Of a DNA stretch of 64,000 bases, positions 52,638 through 63,831 are shown one piece after another. Position numbers and translations under genes: made by a program. How positions within the stretch are numbered: the stretch's first letter is position 1; every line of letters begins with the position of its first letter. The stretch comes from Artemisia argyi. Its lineage: Eukaryota > Streptophyta > Magnoliopsida > Asterales > Asteraceae. The notes below the pieces were generated by a model. It made no database searches. It was not told where the DNA came from and was given only the letters and a program-made list of their open reading frames with translations. Location of the stretch: contig CM060691.1 in assembly GCA_030686995.1 (NCBI GenBank), positions 65,953,031 to 66,017,030 of the forward strand. Direction: 5' to 3'.

Positions 52638-55511
52638 TTATCTTCTTCTTCTTAACTCTTTATCAGCTCTCACACTTTGATCATAAATCCTTTGCAGCAA
52701 ATCTTCTATAACTTCACTTCTTTCCCAACATCTAAGCCTTACTGACATCATAACTGTTAAAACTCCAGCTCTCAATGGGTATTCTTTCTAAGCTAACATG
52801 AACACATCAACTCCATCTTGAGTAGAAAGATGATGTACAACACTTGAGTCATAAAATTTCCACAAAGTATTCATATTATGAGCTTCAAATCTCCAATGCC
52901 TGTCACTTGGATCAGGTTCATATAATCTTCTAAAGTGAACCCACAACTCTTTAGCCTTGACATCAACAAGTTCATCTTTCTTGAACTGATCTTGAACAAT
53001 CCTCCACAAAGTATCCAAGTCCTCTCTATCACAAGATCTAACAATATCTTCAAAGTTTCTGCAAATACTTGTGACACTTCCAGTTCTGATAATCTTCCAA
53101 GCAACTCCAAAATCATCAGAATAAATTTCCCAACCAACTACTGGATATTTTGTTTGTAAAGGTTCAATGTTAAGCACATCAGTCTCTATGAACATCATAT
53201 TAGTAACTTGTTCTTCTGTCAACTTGCTAGCACCTTCTTCTACTTGAGATGACTCCTGAGTCTTCAATTTCTTTGCATCTTTGGATCCAAGACTCACTCC
53301 TGACCTTTTTGACTTTATCACTACAGGTTCTTTATCCATAGGAATGAAATTACCATCTTGTCTTTCAATCCTGTAGTTAATACCTTCAATTTGATCATGT
53401 GACATTCCTTTGAACTATGCCATCTTCATATTTCCAACATGGCAACAAAAAGTCTTCATCTCAGCAATGATTTATGCCTTTGTAGGTTGCCTTGGCTTCT
53501 TTTGACCTTTTCTAACATCTCCAATGATATCATCAAGAGCCTGTTGATTCTTCATTTGAATGAAATCCTTCAGTTGAGCAGACCTTTGATCTTCATTAAG
53601 AGTTGTATTAGCAATGAGTTTAATAGCCTTCTTTCTATTCACTGGATCATTAGTAATCATAAACTCAATTTCTTCCTCTGTAGGCACATAAGTAAACATA
53701 GGAGGTTTCTCATGTAATATGGTTGGTGAAACAACTGAAAGTGGTTCTGCCATCACTGCTTCCAATTTATCCAACCTCTTAGCTTCTATAAAACTAGCAA
53801 TTTCATCTTCCTCTTGCTTTTTCTTCTTTTCAATCTCAGCTTCTGCTAATTGCTCTGCCATTCTTGCATCAAAATCTATCTGAGCTTGATATTTCTTTGA
53901 AATCTTTCTTGATTGCTCTTGTTCTGAACCAGTCACAACTGCTTTACCTTTTACTGTTCTTATTCTGGCAGCTTCTTCCTCTGCAGTGGTAACATCTTGA
54001 CTAGCAGTGGGAACATTTTGTCATGCAGTGGCAATATCTTGACTTGCAGTGGGAACTTGTTCTGCAGCAGTGGAAATTGGTTGAGTAGTACTTCCAACTG
54101 TATCATCAAAATCAAAATCAGCATCAACATCCAAACCATAATCTTCTCCAAAATCTATCTTCCTCCCCTTAGTCTCAGCATCTGTTTTCCTCCCATGTTT
54201 GGAAGAATCTCCCAAATCTTCACTAAAACCTGCAGAGAACTCATCTTGAGGTGAAGATGAAGAAGAAAACACAACTTTGGCAGATCTTTTCTTCTTTAGA
54301 TTCTCAACTTCATTCTGTAACCTTTGAATCTCTCCCTTCATCTGATTCAGCTCTGTGGCATGAGTTTGTTTGCTCTGTGCCAGATCTTTCTCTAGAGCTT
54401 GAACCTGCTTGACTAATTTTGTACATAATTCTATCAATTCAGTTAGTTGCACCCTGCCCTCAACACTTCCAACTGTGTTACCTGTTGGGAGAGGTGAATC
54501 ATAGGGCATTGATTTAGGCTCTTCTCTAGTAGGACTAGGAGGAAGCCTTGAACCACCACTGCTTGTTCTTAAACCAAAAGGTTCAGCAACATGCAATGTT
54601 GAGATGAGAGAAGTTGGCTGTTTATGCCTTCTCTCATAAGTGTGAGTTACAGCAGGGGTATGGTGAATTGGTGGAACAACAATAGTGGGTGTGTGATGGG
54701 ATACAACTGGGACAGTTGCATCTTCACCCTGTACCTGTGAAATCTTAGCAAGCATTTGAGGAAAAAGTGGATGAAACTCCCCATTCCAAAGTTCTGAAGC
54801 CTTACACATGTTTTGAAAAACTTTTGGCTTAAGACATGGGGTTTCATAAATTTTATTGTGAGGTTGCAGTTGAAACTCATTTAACACTGCTTGCACAAAC
54901 CTTGGATACATCAAAAATTTATATGAACTCTTTACATTACCTTTCATATTATTGAAAATAAACATTGAAAAATTGAAAGTCCTATCAGTAACCAAGCAAA
55001 CCAAAGGATAAGTCATGGTTGATGCAAATTTTTCATAAGATGTTTTCTTAGGACTTAGGCAATGTAGAAGAGTATGAATGAAAAATCTCTAATGGGGACA
55101 AAAACATCCTTTTGTAAAAGTGACTTTTTGTTTAGATGTATCATACCCCATGGAAGCAATATTTTCAAAAATATCTGAATTGGGTAATGTGATGATACCA
55201 TTGAGATCATCCAATTGGAGAAATCTCCTCAAGGATGACTCAGTAACATCAATAGTTACCCCATCCATTGTGGCTCTAAAAGCTTCCACAGTTACGTGTG
55301 TGTCTCCCTGTTCAATAGTGATGGACTCCACAGTGTTCCAGAACTGTTTGATATGAGAGACAAAGATTGTGGGATTAACAGTTAAAGCATACCTTATATG
55401 GGTTGTATTAAGAAAATCCACAATCTGATGGAAAACAGGGCCACTCTTCTCGTTTGACTTTTGTAGGTAGGCCACTTGGTTGTGCTCCTCGACAAATTTT
55501 AGAATCGCCAT
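52638..55511 (-). pseudogene. Long accessory ORF after pol (958 codons, five stops, no frameshift)
   Basis: One continuous frame from MAILKFVEEHNQVAYLQ at 55511 to TAA at 52638. It is broken only by stops near 55090, 54022, 53473, 53420 and 52789. The N-terminal block (FHQIVDFLNTTHIRYALT, FVSHIKQFWNTV, FLIHTLLHCLSPKKT-like) is shared with proteins often attached to copia polyproteins in daisy-family genomes; the recalled longin-like label is an annotation name and not proven. The middle is Pro/Ser-rich and coiled-coil. The end has LWKFYDSSVVHHLSTQDGVD. The function is unknown. Confidence 0.65.
53980..54076 (-). repeat. 21-bp minisatellite, 4.6 tandem copies (coding)
   Basis: Copies on the + strand begin GCAGTGG at about 53983, 54004, 54025, 54046 and 54068. 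They encode PTASQD(I/V)-type heptads in the accessory ORF. The same unit occurs in the LTRs and other parts of the element. Confidence 0.85.
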
Positions 55512-55789
55512 GATTTTTGTGAAAAGAAGATAAAAGTGTTAGTAATGAAAGATAAAAATCAAGTTGTATGATGTTCAATTTATACTAATAGGGTTTGAGG
55601 AGTTCGCGTAATGTGAATTATCTTTAGAAAGATTTATCTTTGGAAAAGAATAAATTAAAGTTGGTAACTGGATAATTCACAAAAATTTTCCCTATTAATA
55701 AGGAAACACGGTTATATTCACAACGGCTAGTAAAAAATAGATTACTGACACAACAGTTGTAACGGCTAGTTCACCAATGGAAAAATTAC

Positions 55790-55860
55790 TCTTGCAGTGG
55801 TAATGAGTGAACTAGCAGTGGTAAAATTTCACAAAATATCAACGAGCAGTGGTAAGTAAA
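55790..55860. repeat. 21-bp motif cluster in non-coding DNA
   Basis: GCAGTGGTAA occurs three times (about 55795, 55816 and 55848) between the accessory ORF and the antisense gene; the first two lie 21 bp apart. Confidence 0.8.
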
Positions 55861-56335
55861 ACATGAAAATTAGCTGCTCTTATTATAGTTTTTAGCAAAC
55901 TATCAGCTATAAACGGATTTGATATGTCTTTAACATGAGCTATTTGCTATGGACTAGCCAACTCTTCATCACTTGGAGTATGGTGTGTTGATAACCATAT
56001 AGTTTTTGGTAAACTATCAACCATAAACGGATTTGTTAAGTCTTTACCAGGAGCCGTTTGCTCTAGACTAGTTGATTCTTATGTTGATAAGACATGGTGA
56101 ATCGATAACCATTTGTTGTGTGTCTGAGATACACACCTTATAACTCCAATGTCTCAACCAATATGGGTTGTATACTGCATAAATATTAACCCAAAGTAAC
56201 TTATTGACCAAGTTACTATTCACAAAAATATCTCTCAAAAGTCAACCCGATAATATCCAAATTTACTCCTCCAACCTACCAAAACAGGTAAGAGTAAATA
56301 TCCTTCATTAATTAGCCTTCGACCTTGACTTTTCA

Positions 56336-56345
56336 TATAAAAGGG
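56336..56345 (+). promoter_or_regulatory. TATA box of the antisense mini-gene
   Basis: CATATAAAAGG on the + strand, about 70 bp before the ATG at 56410, followed by an A/C-rich leader typical of plant 5' UTRs. Confidence 0.6.
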
Positions 56346-56409
56346 GGCTCATTACCCTTAACTTTTCATCAACACATATCATTAACATCACAAACCCTAC
56401 ATCAACACA

Positions 56410-56856
56410 ATGAGCTAGTTTCCAATTGTCTACATATCATCAGATGATTCTTCTGACGAGGAGATTAGTTACTACTCAAATTCATCGGAACCTTTTATAG
56501 GGTGGAGTGATTACTTTCCTCCAAGTTCTGCCACATCATCCAATATGAAATCCAAGAAGACTGCAGCTTCTCCTGCTCCATCCCTAGAGTTCTATTCCAG
56601 TCCTTCCTCTGATGATGATGATCCAACCTTCAATCTGTCCAAGGAACTTCCAAGAGCCCTCACTACAGCATTGGAGTCAGCTATATCCAACATGAAGTGG
56701 CCTGCTGTTGAGAAGCCTGCACAAGCACCAAAGCCTCCTAAGCAAGTTCTGGGCCTTGCTTGTCCAAGAAAGCAGCTTTCTTTTGAGTACAAGAGAAAGA
56801 GAGCTTCCAGGGGCAAGCAGGAGTATGAGGGTAAAGGGAAGAAGCCCATGGAGTAG
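56410..56856 (+). pseudogene. Antisense ORF inside the copia element, third codon stop
   Basis: From ATG at 56410 the frame runs 149 codons to TAG at 56856, interrupted only by TAG at codon 3; an alternative ATG lies at 56545 (103 codons). The product has an acidic start (YISSDDSSDEE), a Ser-rich stretch, SPSSDDDDPTFNLS and a basic tail ending KGKKPME. It lies opposite to gag-pol, between RNase H and the accessory ORF. A TATA box precedes it and AATAAA follows at about 56960, so it looks like a complete small transcription unit. I do not recognise a family. Confidence 0.6.
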
Positions 56857-56955
56857 TTGTGCTGAAGGTTTAGGTGTTAGGTTGTTGGTTTTTATGTTTA
56901 GTGATGTGTTGTTGGTGTCTTAACTCTCTGAATGGTTATACTGTACTCTTCTAAT

Positions 56956-56965
56956 GAATCAATAA
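56956..56965 (+). terminator. Poly(A) signal of the antisense mini-gene
   Basis: ATCAATAAAAG, about 100 bp after the stop codon, preceded by a T/G-rich 3' UTR-like stretch (GTGTTGTTGGTGTC). Confidence 0.5.
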
Positions 56966-57148
56966 AAGTACTTGTTCCTGTTTCTTTTATCACTGAGAGA
57001 GCCAATCTTTCCACTGTTGTATGATGATTTCCACTGTGCTTTAATTTCTCTGCATACAAGTTAGTAGAAAACCATACACACATATACAAACAATATTAGT
57101 ACCTAAAAACTATCCTGCAACACTGAAAAAGTAATAGACATCAAAGAT

Positions 57149-58396
57149 TTATGGATTTAGCATTCCAATACCTGTTACCAAGTACTGAAACCTACCCACA
57201 TCAAGCCCTTTTGTTAATAAATCAGCATAGTTGTCATCAGTGTGAATTTTGACAACATTAATAAGCTTTTTCTCAAAACAATCTCTGATAAAATGATGTC
57301 TAATTTCAATATGTTTAGTTTTAGTGTGCTGCACAGGATTTTTAATAATGCATATGGTACTACTATTGTCTATATATATAATGGTGTTCATGAAATTGTA
57401 CCCCTAATCCAATAATTGATTCTGAAGCCATAAGATCTAAGCACAACAGCTAGCAGCAACTACATATTCTACTTCAGTGGTGGAAGTAGCTACCATAGTT
57501 TGCTTCTTGCACTGCCATGACACCAATCTACATCCAAGAAATTGACATCCTCCTGTAGTTGACCTTCTATCCAAACTTGCACCAGCATAGTCACTATCTG
57601 AGTACGTGATCAATTCCATGGGGGATTCTCTTGGATACCATAATCCTAGATTAGGATATGTCTTCAAATACCTAAAAATCTTCTCTACTGCTGTCATATG
57701 TGATGTCTTTGGAGTCACTTGAAATCTTGTACAAGCACATACAACAAACATAATGTCTGGCCTTGATGAAGTAAGATACATCAGAGAACCAATCATAGAT
57801 CTGTAAGTATGCACATCAACATCAGCACCACTAGCATTCTTCAACAATAGATGAGTAGTCTTATCAGCAGGGGTATTTGAAGGTTTTGCATCAGTGAATT
57901 TGAACTTCCTTATAATTTCAGTCACATATTTGTCTTGACTGATAAAGATGCCTTCTTTACTCTGTTGTACTTGCAGCCCCAAAAAGAATGTAAATTCTCC
58001 CATAGAACTCATTTGAAAATCATCTTTCATCAGCTTTTCAAACTCTTTGCACATCTCTTGTCTAGTAGACCCAAAGATAATATCATCAACATATACTTGA
58101 ACAAGTAGAATATCACCCTTGTCTTTCTTGATGAACAAAGTCTGATCAATCTTGCCTTTATGAAACCCATTATTCAAAAGATAACTAGCTAAGGTTTCAT
58201 ACCACTTCCTTGGAGCCTGATGTAAGCCATAAAGAGCCTTAACCACTTTATACACTTTATTTGGGTGTTGAGGATCTTCAAAGAATGGAGGTTGAGAGAC
58301 ATAGACCTCCTCATCAATTGTTCCATACAGGAAGGCACTCTTAACATCCATTTGATAGACTGTAAAGCCTATAAAGGATGCATAGGCTAGAAACAA
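57149..58396 (-). pseudogene. copia reverse transcriptase and RNase H
   Basis: Frame 58396-57437 carries QMDVKSAFLYG, LYGLHQAPRKWYE and the catalytic YVDDIIFGS. It continues through HTYRSMIGSLMYLTSSRPDI to RNase H (YSDSDYAGASLDRRSTTG, TTEVEYVVAASCCA). A TAG at about 57437 interrupts it. The same frame resumes in 57391-57149 with YIDNSSTICIIKNP and HIEIRHHFIRD, the RNase H end. RT active-site Asp residues are intact. Confidence 0.85.
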
Positions 58397-60130
58397 TCTA
58401 ATAGCCTCAATCCTTGCAACAGGAGCAAAACTTCGTCATAGTCAATACCCTCCTCTTGAGTGTATCCTTGAGCAACCGATCTAGCTTTGTTCCTGATTAC
58501 AATACCTCTTTCATCTTTCTTGTTTCTGAAAACCCATTTAGTACCAATGCCCTTCATACCATCAGGCAAATCACAAAGAACCCAAACCTTTTGAAGTTTA
58601 AACTGCAACAACTCCTCTTGCATTGCTTCAACCCAGCTAGATTCTTCTAAAGCCATATATACATTTTTAGGCTCCACTTGTGAGAGAAAACAGAAAAACA
58701 AACATTCATTCTTTCTCCTATGCTTCTTGGACTCATAAACTTCACTAATGAACCCATGAATATCATCTTTCTTTGTCTGTCTTCTAGTCTTCACACCTGA
58801 TTGTAGCTCACCAATAACATTATCAAGTGGATGCACTTTATGAATTGAAGTTTGTGATGTGCTAGGAATATCATATGTTGTTGGCATGTTTGAGATCTCA
58901 ACATCATCACTGGGTGATTCCTGAGATGAACCTTCCACATTTGGAGCATCAGTTGAAACTTCTGTTGTAGCAGTGGGAATTGAGTTACCACTGCTAGCAG
59001 GAATTTCTTTATTCAGAACATCAAAATTCACACCATCTGCATCACTTTTCTTTTCAGAATTATCAACAATGTCCCATAGTGGAATAACAATTTGATCTTT
59101 ATCATCTTCATCATCTTTGCAAGATTCATCTTCATCAATGAATTCTTCTGATTCTTCAAGATCTTTGTCTCCTATACTTGAAGTAAGAGGTACATAATTC
59201 ATTGTATTGGATAATGTTTCAAGATCAAATAGCCATTCTGGTCCTGAACCTACCATGTTAGCTTTATTTTCAAGAAACTCAACATGCAAATTCTCTTCAA
59301 TCTTCTTTGTTCTTAAGTTGTAGACTCTGAAAGCCTTGCTAACCATAGAATATCTAACAAAGAAGCCTTCATCAGACTTTTCATCAAATTTACCCAGATG
59401 ATCAATGGTATTGAGAATAGTAACATGACATCCAAATGGCCTCATAAATTCCAAAGTGGGATGTCTTCCTCTGAATAACTCATAAGGTGTCTTGTTCTTA
59501 GTTTTAACCACTAAAACCCTGTTCTGAATGTAACAAGCAGTGTTAACTGCTTCATCCCAAAAAGTCACTGGTAGCTTTGAATCAGCTAACATGGTTCTAG
59601 CAGCCTCAATTAGTGTTCTGTTTCTTCTTTCAGCAACTCCATTTTGTTGAGGATTTCTTGCAACACTAAAGTCTCTCTTAATACCTTTATCTCTGCAGAA
59701 ATCATCCATAACTTTGTTCTTGAACTCTATCTCATTGTCACACCTGATGATCTTTATCTTCTTTTCAACTTGATTTTCAACTTCAGTGATGAATGTCTTA
59801 AGGATGCCAGTGGTCTCATCCTTGGTTCTTAAAAAGAAAACCCATGTGAATCTACTAAAGTCATCAGTCACAACAAGAACTTCTTCAAATTAATGCTGCT
59901 CACAGATGTAGGACCAAACAAGTCTATATGCAGCATGAAAAGTGGATGATCAATAGAATTGAATGCCTTGGTCTTGCATGAAGCTCTGTGTTGCTTTCCT
60001 TTGAGACAGACAACACATGTTTGGTCATTTTCAAATCTTTTCTTTGGTAAACCTCTGACTAGACCATCTTACACAATCTTGTTAATGGTCTTGAAATTAA
60101 CATGACCAAGTCTTCTGTGCCAAAGCATGG
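58387..60130 (-). pseudogene. copia integrase and linker
   Basis: An open frame from 59871 to 58387 holds TDDFSRFTWVFFL, RCDNEIEFKN and NGVAERRNRTLIEAARTML, the second acidic and Glu regions of the DD35E integrase core. The preceding HHCC and first-Asp part (60130-59872) is broken by stops and a frame change. C-terminal to the core lie a long acidic linker with 21-bp-motif-coded IPTATT/ASSGNS peptides and the beginning of RT (KWVFRNKKDERG). Confidence 0.8.
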
Positions 60131-60131
60131 A

Positions 60132-60605
60132 TTAATCCAAAGTGGCTTTTGCAAGGAAGCAAGTAACATCATTATTAGCCACTATGTTCTTCATGTCAAT
60201 TCTATATAGATTGGCTTTTGTAGGGATTTTAAACAAAATATCACTTTCTTCAAGAAGCTTATAATCCTTAGATAAGATATAGCATTCATCTTCTGTGAAT
60301 AGAACTCTATGCTTCTTGTCACACATATGTGACACACTGAAAAGGTTGTACTTGAGTTCTTTCACATAGTAAACATTCTCAAAGTCCAAGTTTCTAGCCT
60401 TGATTGTTCCTTTGCAAGAAACTTTGCCACCAATACCTCCTCCAAAGCTGACAAGTTGTCCATCATATGGTTTGAAATCTGAAAGATAAGACTTATTGCC
60501 AGTCATGTGCCTAGAACATCCACAGTCTGAGTATCCTTGATCATCTTTTGTCTTTGAATGTTCCTGCACACAAAATAAAGGAATTAGTTCCTTTTGGGGA
60601 CCCAA
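60132..60605 (-). pseudogene. copia aspartic protease region
   Basis: Starts in a frame shifted from gag and contains SDCGCSRHMTGN, where copia proteases normally have a DSG or DTG triad. Here the middle residue is Cys. It is followed by the usual GTI...NVYYVKELKYNLFSVS block. It ends at a stop before integrase. The protease would cleave the polyprotein; the altered triad and stop suggest loss of function. Confidence 0.75.
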
Positions 60606-63212
60606 GCCACAAATGACTTAGATCTGCCTCGTGTATCAATATAATTGTATCTGTCAAAGGTCATTGATACACCATTGGGATTGTTTGAGGTGATGATTCC
60701 TTTTGGTTTCCATTCCCAACGTGCTGAGGCCTTAACAACATTTCCCACATTTACCCTCTTATTGTTCACAGAACCACTAGTGGAAACTTTTGGCCTTGCA
60801 ATGGTAATTGCTGGCTTAGCAGTGGAAACTACTGGTTTTGAAATTTTGGGTACCCACTTGTGATTATTGTAAACTTTCTTTTCAAAATTGGTCTTTTTCC
60901 CTGTTTGAGTAGATTGAACAAAAGTAGTAACAGGGGACTTAGGGTAAACTCTGTTTTTATTTCTGGCAGTGGCAACTGCTGGTTTAGCAGTGGAAATATG
61001 TTTTATGCCAGAGTTAAGCAAAACAGACCTGGGAATCATCTTACTAAGTGGATTTGGGTGAGTTAAGTTATTAGCATTATATCCATTCACCCTAGTATTC
61101 CCCAACACTTCCCTTTTACCCATATGATAGTTACAATTATAAGAAAGATGATCAAAGCTACCACATATATGACAGGGTTTGTTGTTGAACATAAAGTCAC
61201 TACCAAATTGCCTAGATTTAACATGATTCCAACTCCTCATATTCCCCCTAGGAGTTCTAGACCTACTTCTGTACATCTCTGCATATCTAGTAGTGGGCCT
61301 AGTGAAATTAGATTGTAGCCTAGGCTTCTATTTGACAACATCAGGAATACTCTTTTTAACATCCACATTTACATTCTCAGGAACACTAGGTTTAGACTCA
61401 ACATTCAAACTCTCATCTTTAAGAGATGAGTCACTAGCACTATCAAATATATCAAACTCAACCTGAACCTTTTCAATAACAGCTTCTTTAACAAATTTTG
61501 GTCCATAGGTCATGGTTGGTTCCTAGAATTCTTCTAATCCTGTGTGAGCTAAGTCAATGCCAGGAGGTGATGGAACACCTCTTAGAGGTGGTGGAACTGA
61601 TTTGTATCCAACTCCTGATTTGGCTTTGTTCACAACTTGGGCTTCCCAAATTTTGTCAATACACTTGGATTGGTGATCTAGTGTATTACAAGTTATCTGT
61701 ATATTCTCATTAGCCCTTTTAACCTTTTCTAGCTCTTCCCTAAGAACCTTGTTCATAGCAACTTGATAATCTAAATCTCTTTTTAAAACAGCAATATCAT
61801 CATTGAACTTAGATTCATTTGCCCTATAATGCTCTAATTGAGTTTCTAAAACACCAAGACCTCTTTTATGATTTGCTAAGTTATAATTAGTATGATTCAA
61901 CTCTAGCAATTGTTCATCATATTGTGCTTTAATTTTCTCATACTCTTTTAAGGCCTTACAAGTTTTAGAACAAGCATTATTAATTTGTACCTCAGAGTCA
62001 GAAAAAGCCCTTAGTGCAAGCTCAGTAGCAAGCATTGCAGACTCTGAATCATCTTCTTCATCCTCAGCCATAAAGCTCCAATCATAGCTCACTCCATCAA
62101 TAGCCAATAGCACCTTTGGCTCTTCAGTTGTAGGTTCTTTCTTCTTGTCCTGCTTATACCAAGTTGACCTGTTGTCAGGTTTCCTTGGTTTCCTGCATTC
62201 CCTGGAAAAGTGCCCTTTCTTATGACAATTATAGTACTCCACCTTCTTTTTGTCAAAACCTACTGTCTCATTGCCATTAATGGTAATCTTCCTTCCAGTC
62301 TTCTTCCAAAACTTCTTTGCTTTTAAGCTTAGTAATTCAACCTGCCATTTAATGTCCATCTCCTCCATATCATCCTAATCAATTTGATCCAAATCCTCAT
62401 GATTGAGAATTGAACCACCCATCTGACTTGATAAAAAGGCATAAAAGGTAGAATCACTAAGACCAGTAATTTGTCTTTTTGAACTAGCAGTGGAAATACC
62501 TCCACTACCAGTGGAAACAACAATGTTAGCATCATCATCATCACTATCACTTTCTCCATCTGAACTATCATCAACAGATGATGATATGAGTGCTACACTT
62601 CCTGAGCTTGTACTAAGTTTGCCAGCTTTCTTCAGTCTTTGTTCAATAACCTTGAAGTTATTGTACAAATCATTAAGCTTCATAGTCTCCAAATCTGGCT
62701 TGTCTTCCCACACTGCAACATTGGTTCCAAACTCAAAGGGTAAACTTCTTAAGAACTTTAGATTGAGGTCTTCCCTTTCCACCTCAATTCCAAAAACAGT
62801 AAGTTGAGTAACAATCTTTTGTAGCCTTGTGAAGATGCTATCAATAGATTCATTACTTGTTGAACCAAAGTTTTCATAAGTCTATTTCAGCAGGGTCTTC
62901 TGAGTCTTCTTGGTGGAATCTACCTCCAAAAACATTACATATCTCCTCAAACAGAGTCTGTGCAGTCTTGTACTTGCTAAATGCTAGAACTTGATCTCTG
63001 GGAAGGGTCATCAACAGCAAACCTCTGGCCTTCAGATCATTCTTCATCTGAAGTCTTTCATCATTTGTGACAGGTCTAGTGTTAACTTTTACTACTTCCT
63101 TGCCACCAACCATCTCTGAGGTAGTACCAGGTTTGAAGGAATTACCAAACATAATGATCTCCCATAGAGTATAGTCTTGAACCATAAAGAATTGTTCGTC
63201 ATTAGCCTCCAC
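60584..63212 (-). pseudogene. copia Gag, interrupted
   Basis: Pieces in order: 63212-62874 (EQFFMVQDYTLWEII, typical N-terminal Gag) with the very start in another frame near 63200; 62782-62375; 62368-61523 with a zinc knuckle; 61513-61328; 61276-60584 with a second knuckle CHICGSFDHLSYNC. The last four share one frame and are separated by stops; the first is in another. The first knuckle reads YYNCHKKGHFSREC, so its first Cys is replaced by Tyr. A coiled-coil region lies around 61900-61650. Gag would form the cytoplasmic particle and bind RNA. Confidence 0.8.
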
Positions 63213-63334
63213 ATCTCATAGTCATTCAACTTAAGCTTGGGAAGCTTAGCAACAATGTTTGATTGACTAGTTTCTGTCTCGATTGATTCTTCTGAGTGAA
63301 CTTGGGGTCTTCTAAATCAAAGTATCAAAGCCTG

Positions 63335-63346
63335 GCTCTGATACCA
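63335..63346 (-). promoter_or_regulatory. Primer binding site
   Basis: TGGTATCAGAGC on the minus strand, two bases inside the 5' LTR, complementary to the 3' end of initiator methionine tRNA as in most plant copia elements. Confidence 0.9.
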
Positions 63347-63348
63347 CT

Positions 63349-63826
63349 TGATGGATCTTAACACCTTGAACTGTGTTAGATTGATACTTTGAGTTATATC
63401 ACTAAGTATGCGGAATCTACTTAGTAATACTTAGAAGTTTAATTGTGAATGAAACAGTTGTTTATGAATGAGAACAATGTATGTAACAAACTGTAAGCTC
63501 CAATGTTATTAAAGATAATAATACGAGTGATCTTTGTATCACTAGGGTTACACCTTGAAGCTCTAGAAAAACGTATATCTAACTTTAACTTAGGACCTCC
63601 TTTTATAGCACAAGGAATCCTCTTCTACAAGATAAGTATAACTCTAATAGAATAAGATATACACAAGATCTATTCTATATTTATCTTTACACATTTCCTA
63701 ACAATTATCCTAACAGCAGTGGTAATATATGTACTAGCAGTGGTAATGAGTTTCCACTGCAAGTGCATTCTTCAGCAGTTGTAATATCTTCACTAGCCGT
63801 GGTAACTGTTAGTATAATTCCCAACA
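63349..63826 (-). mobile_element. 5' LTR of the copia element
   Basis: 478 bp, same ends, TATA box and 21-bp motifs as the other LTR. It would drive transcription of the element on the minus strand. The segment with GAATGAGAACAATG near 63470 is an indel relative to the 3' LTR. Confidence 0.9.
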
Positions 63827-63831
63827 CAAAC

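Larger units (their letters stand above)
52089..63826 (-). mobile_element. Complete Ty1/copia LTR retrotransposon (11.7 kb)
   Basis: LTRs at 52089-52547 and 63349-63826 have TG...CA ends, flanked by a perfect 5-bp duplication CAAAC (52084-52088 and 63827-63831). A PBS matching initiator-Met tRNA (TGGTATCAGAGC) and a PPT are present. Coding order gag-PR-IN-RT-RNase H is copia. After RNase H follow an antisense mini-gene and a long sense accessory ORF. The LTRs differ by about seven substitutions and one 19-bp indel by eye, so the insertion is fairly young. The coding region nevertheless has several frameshifts and stops. Confidence 0.9.
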
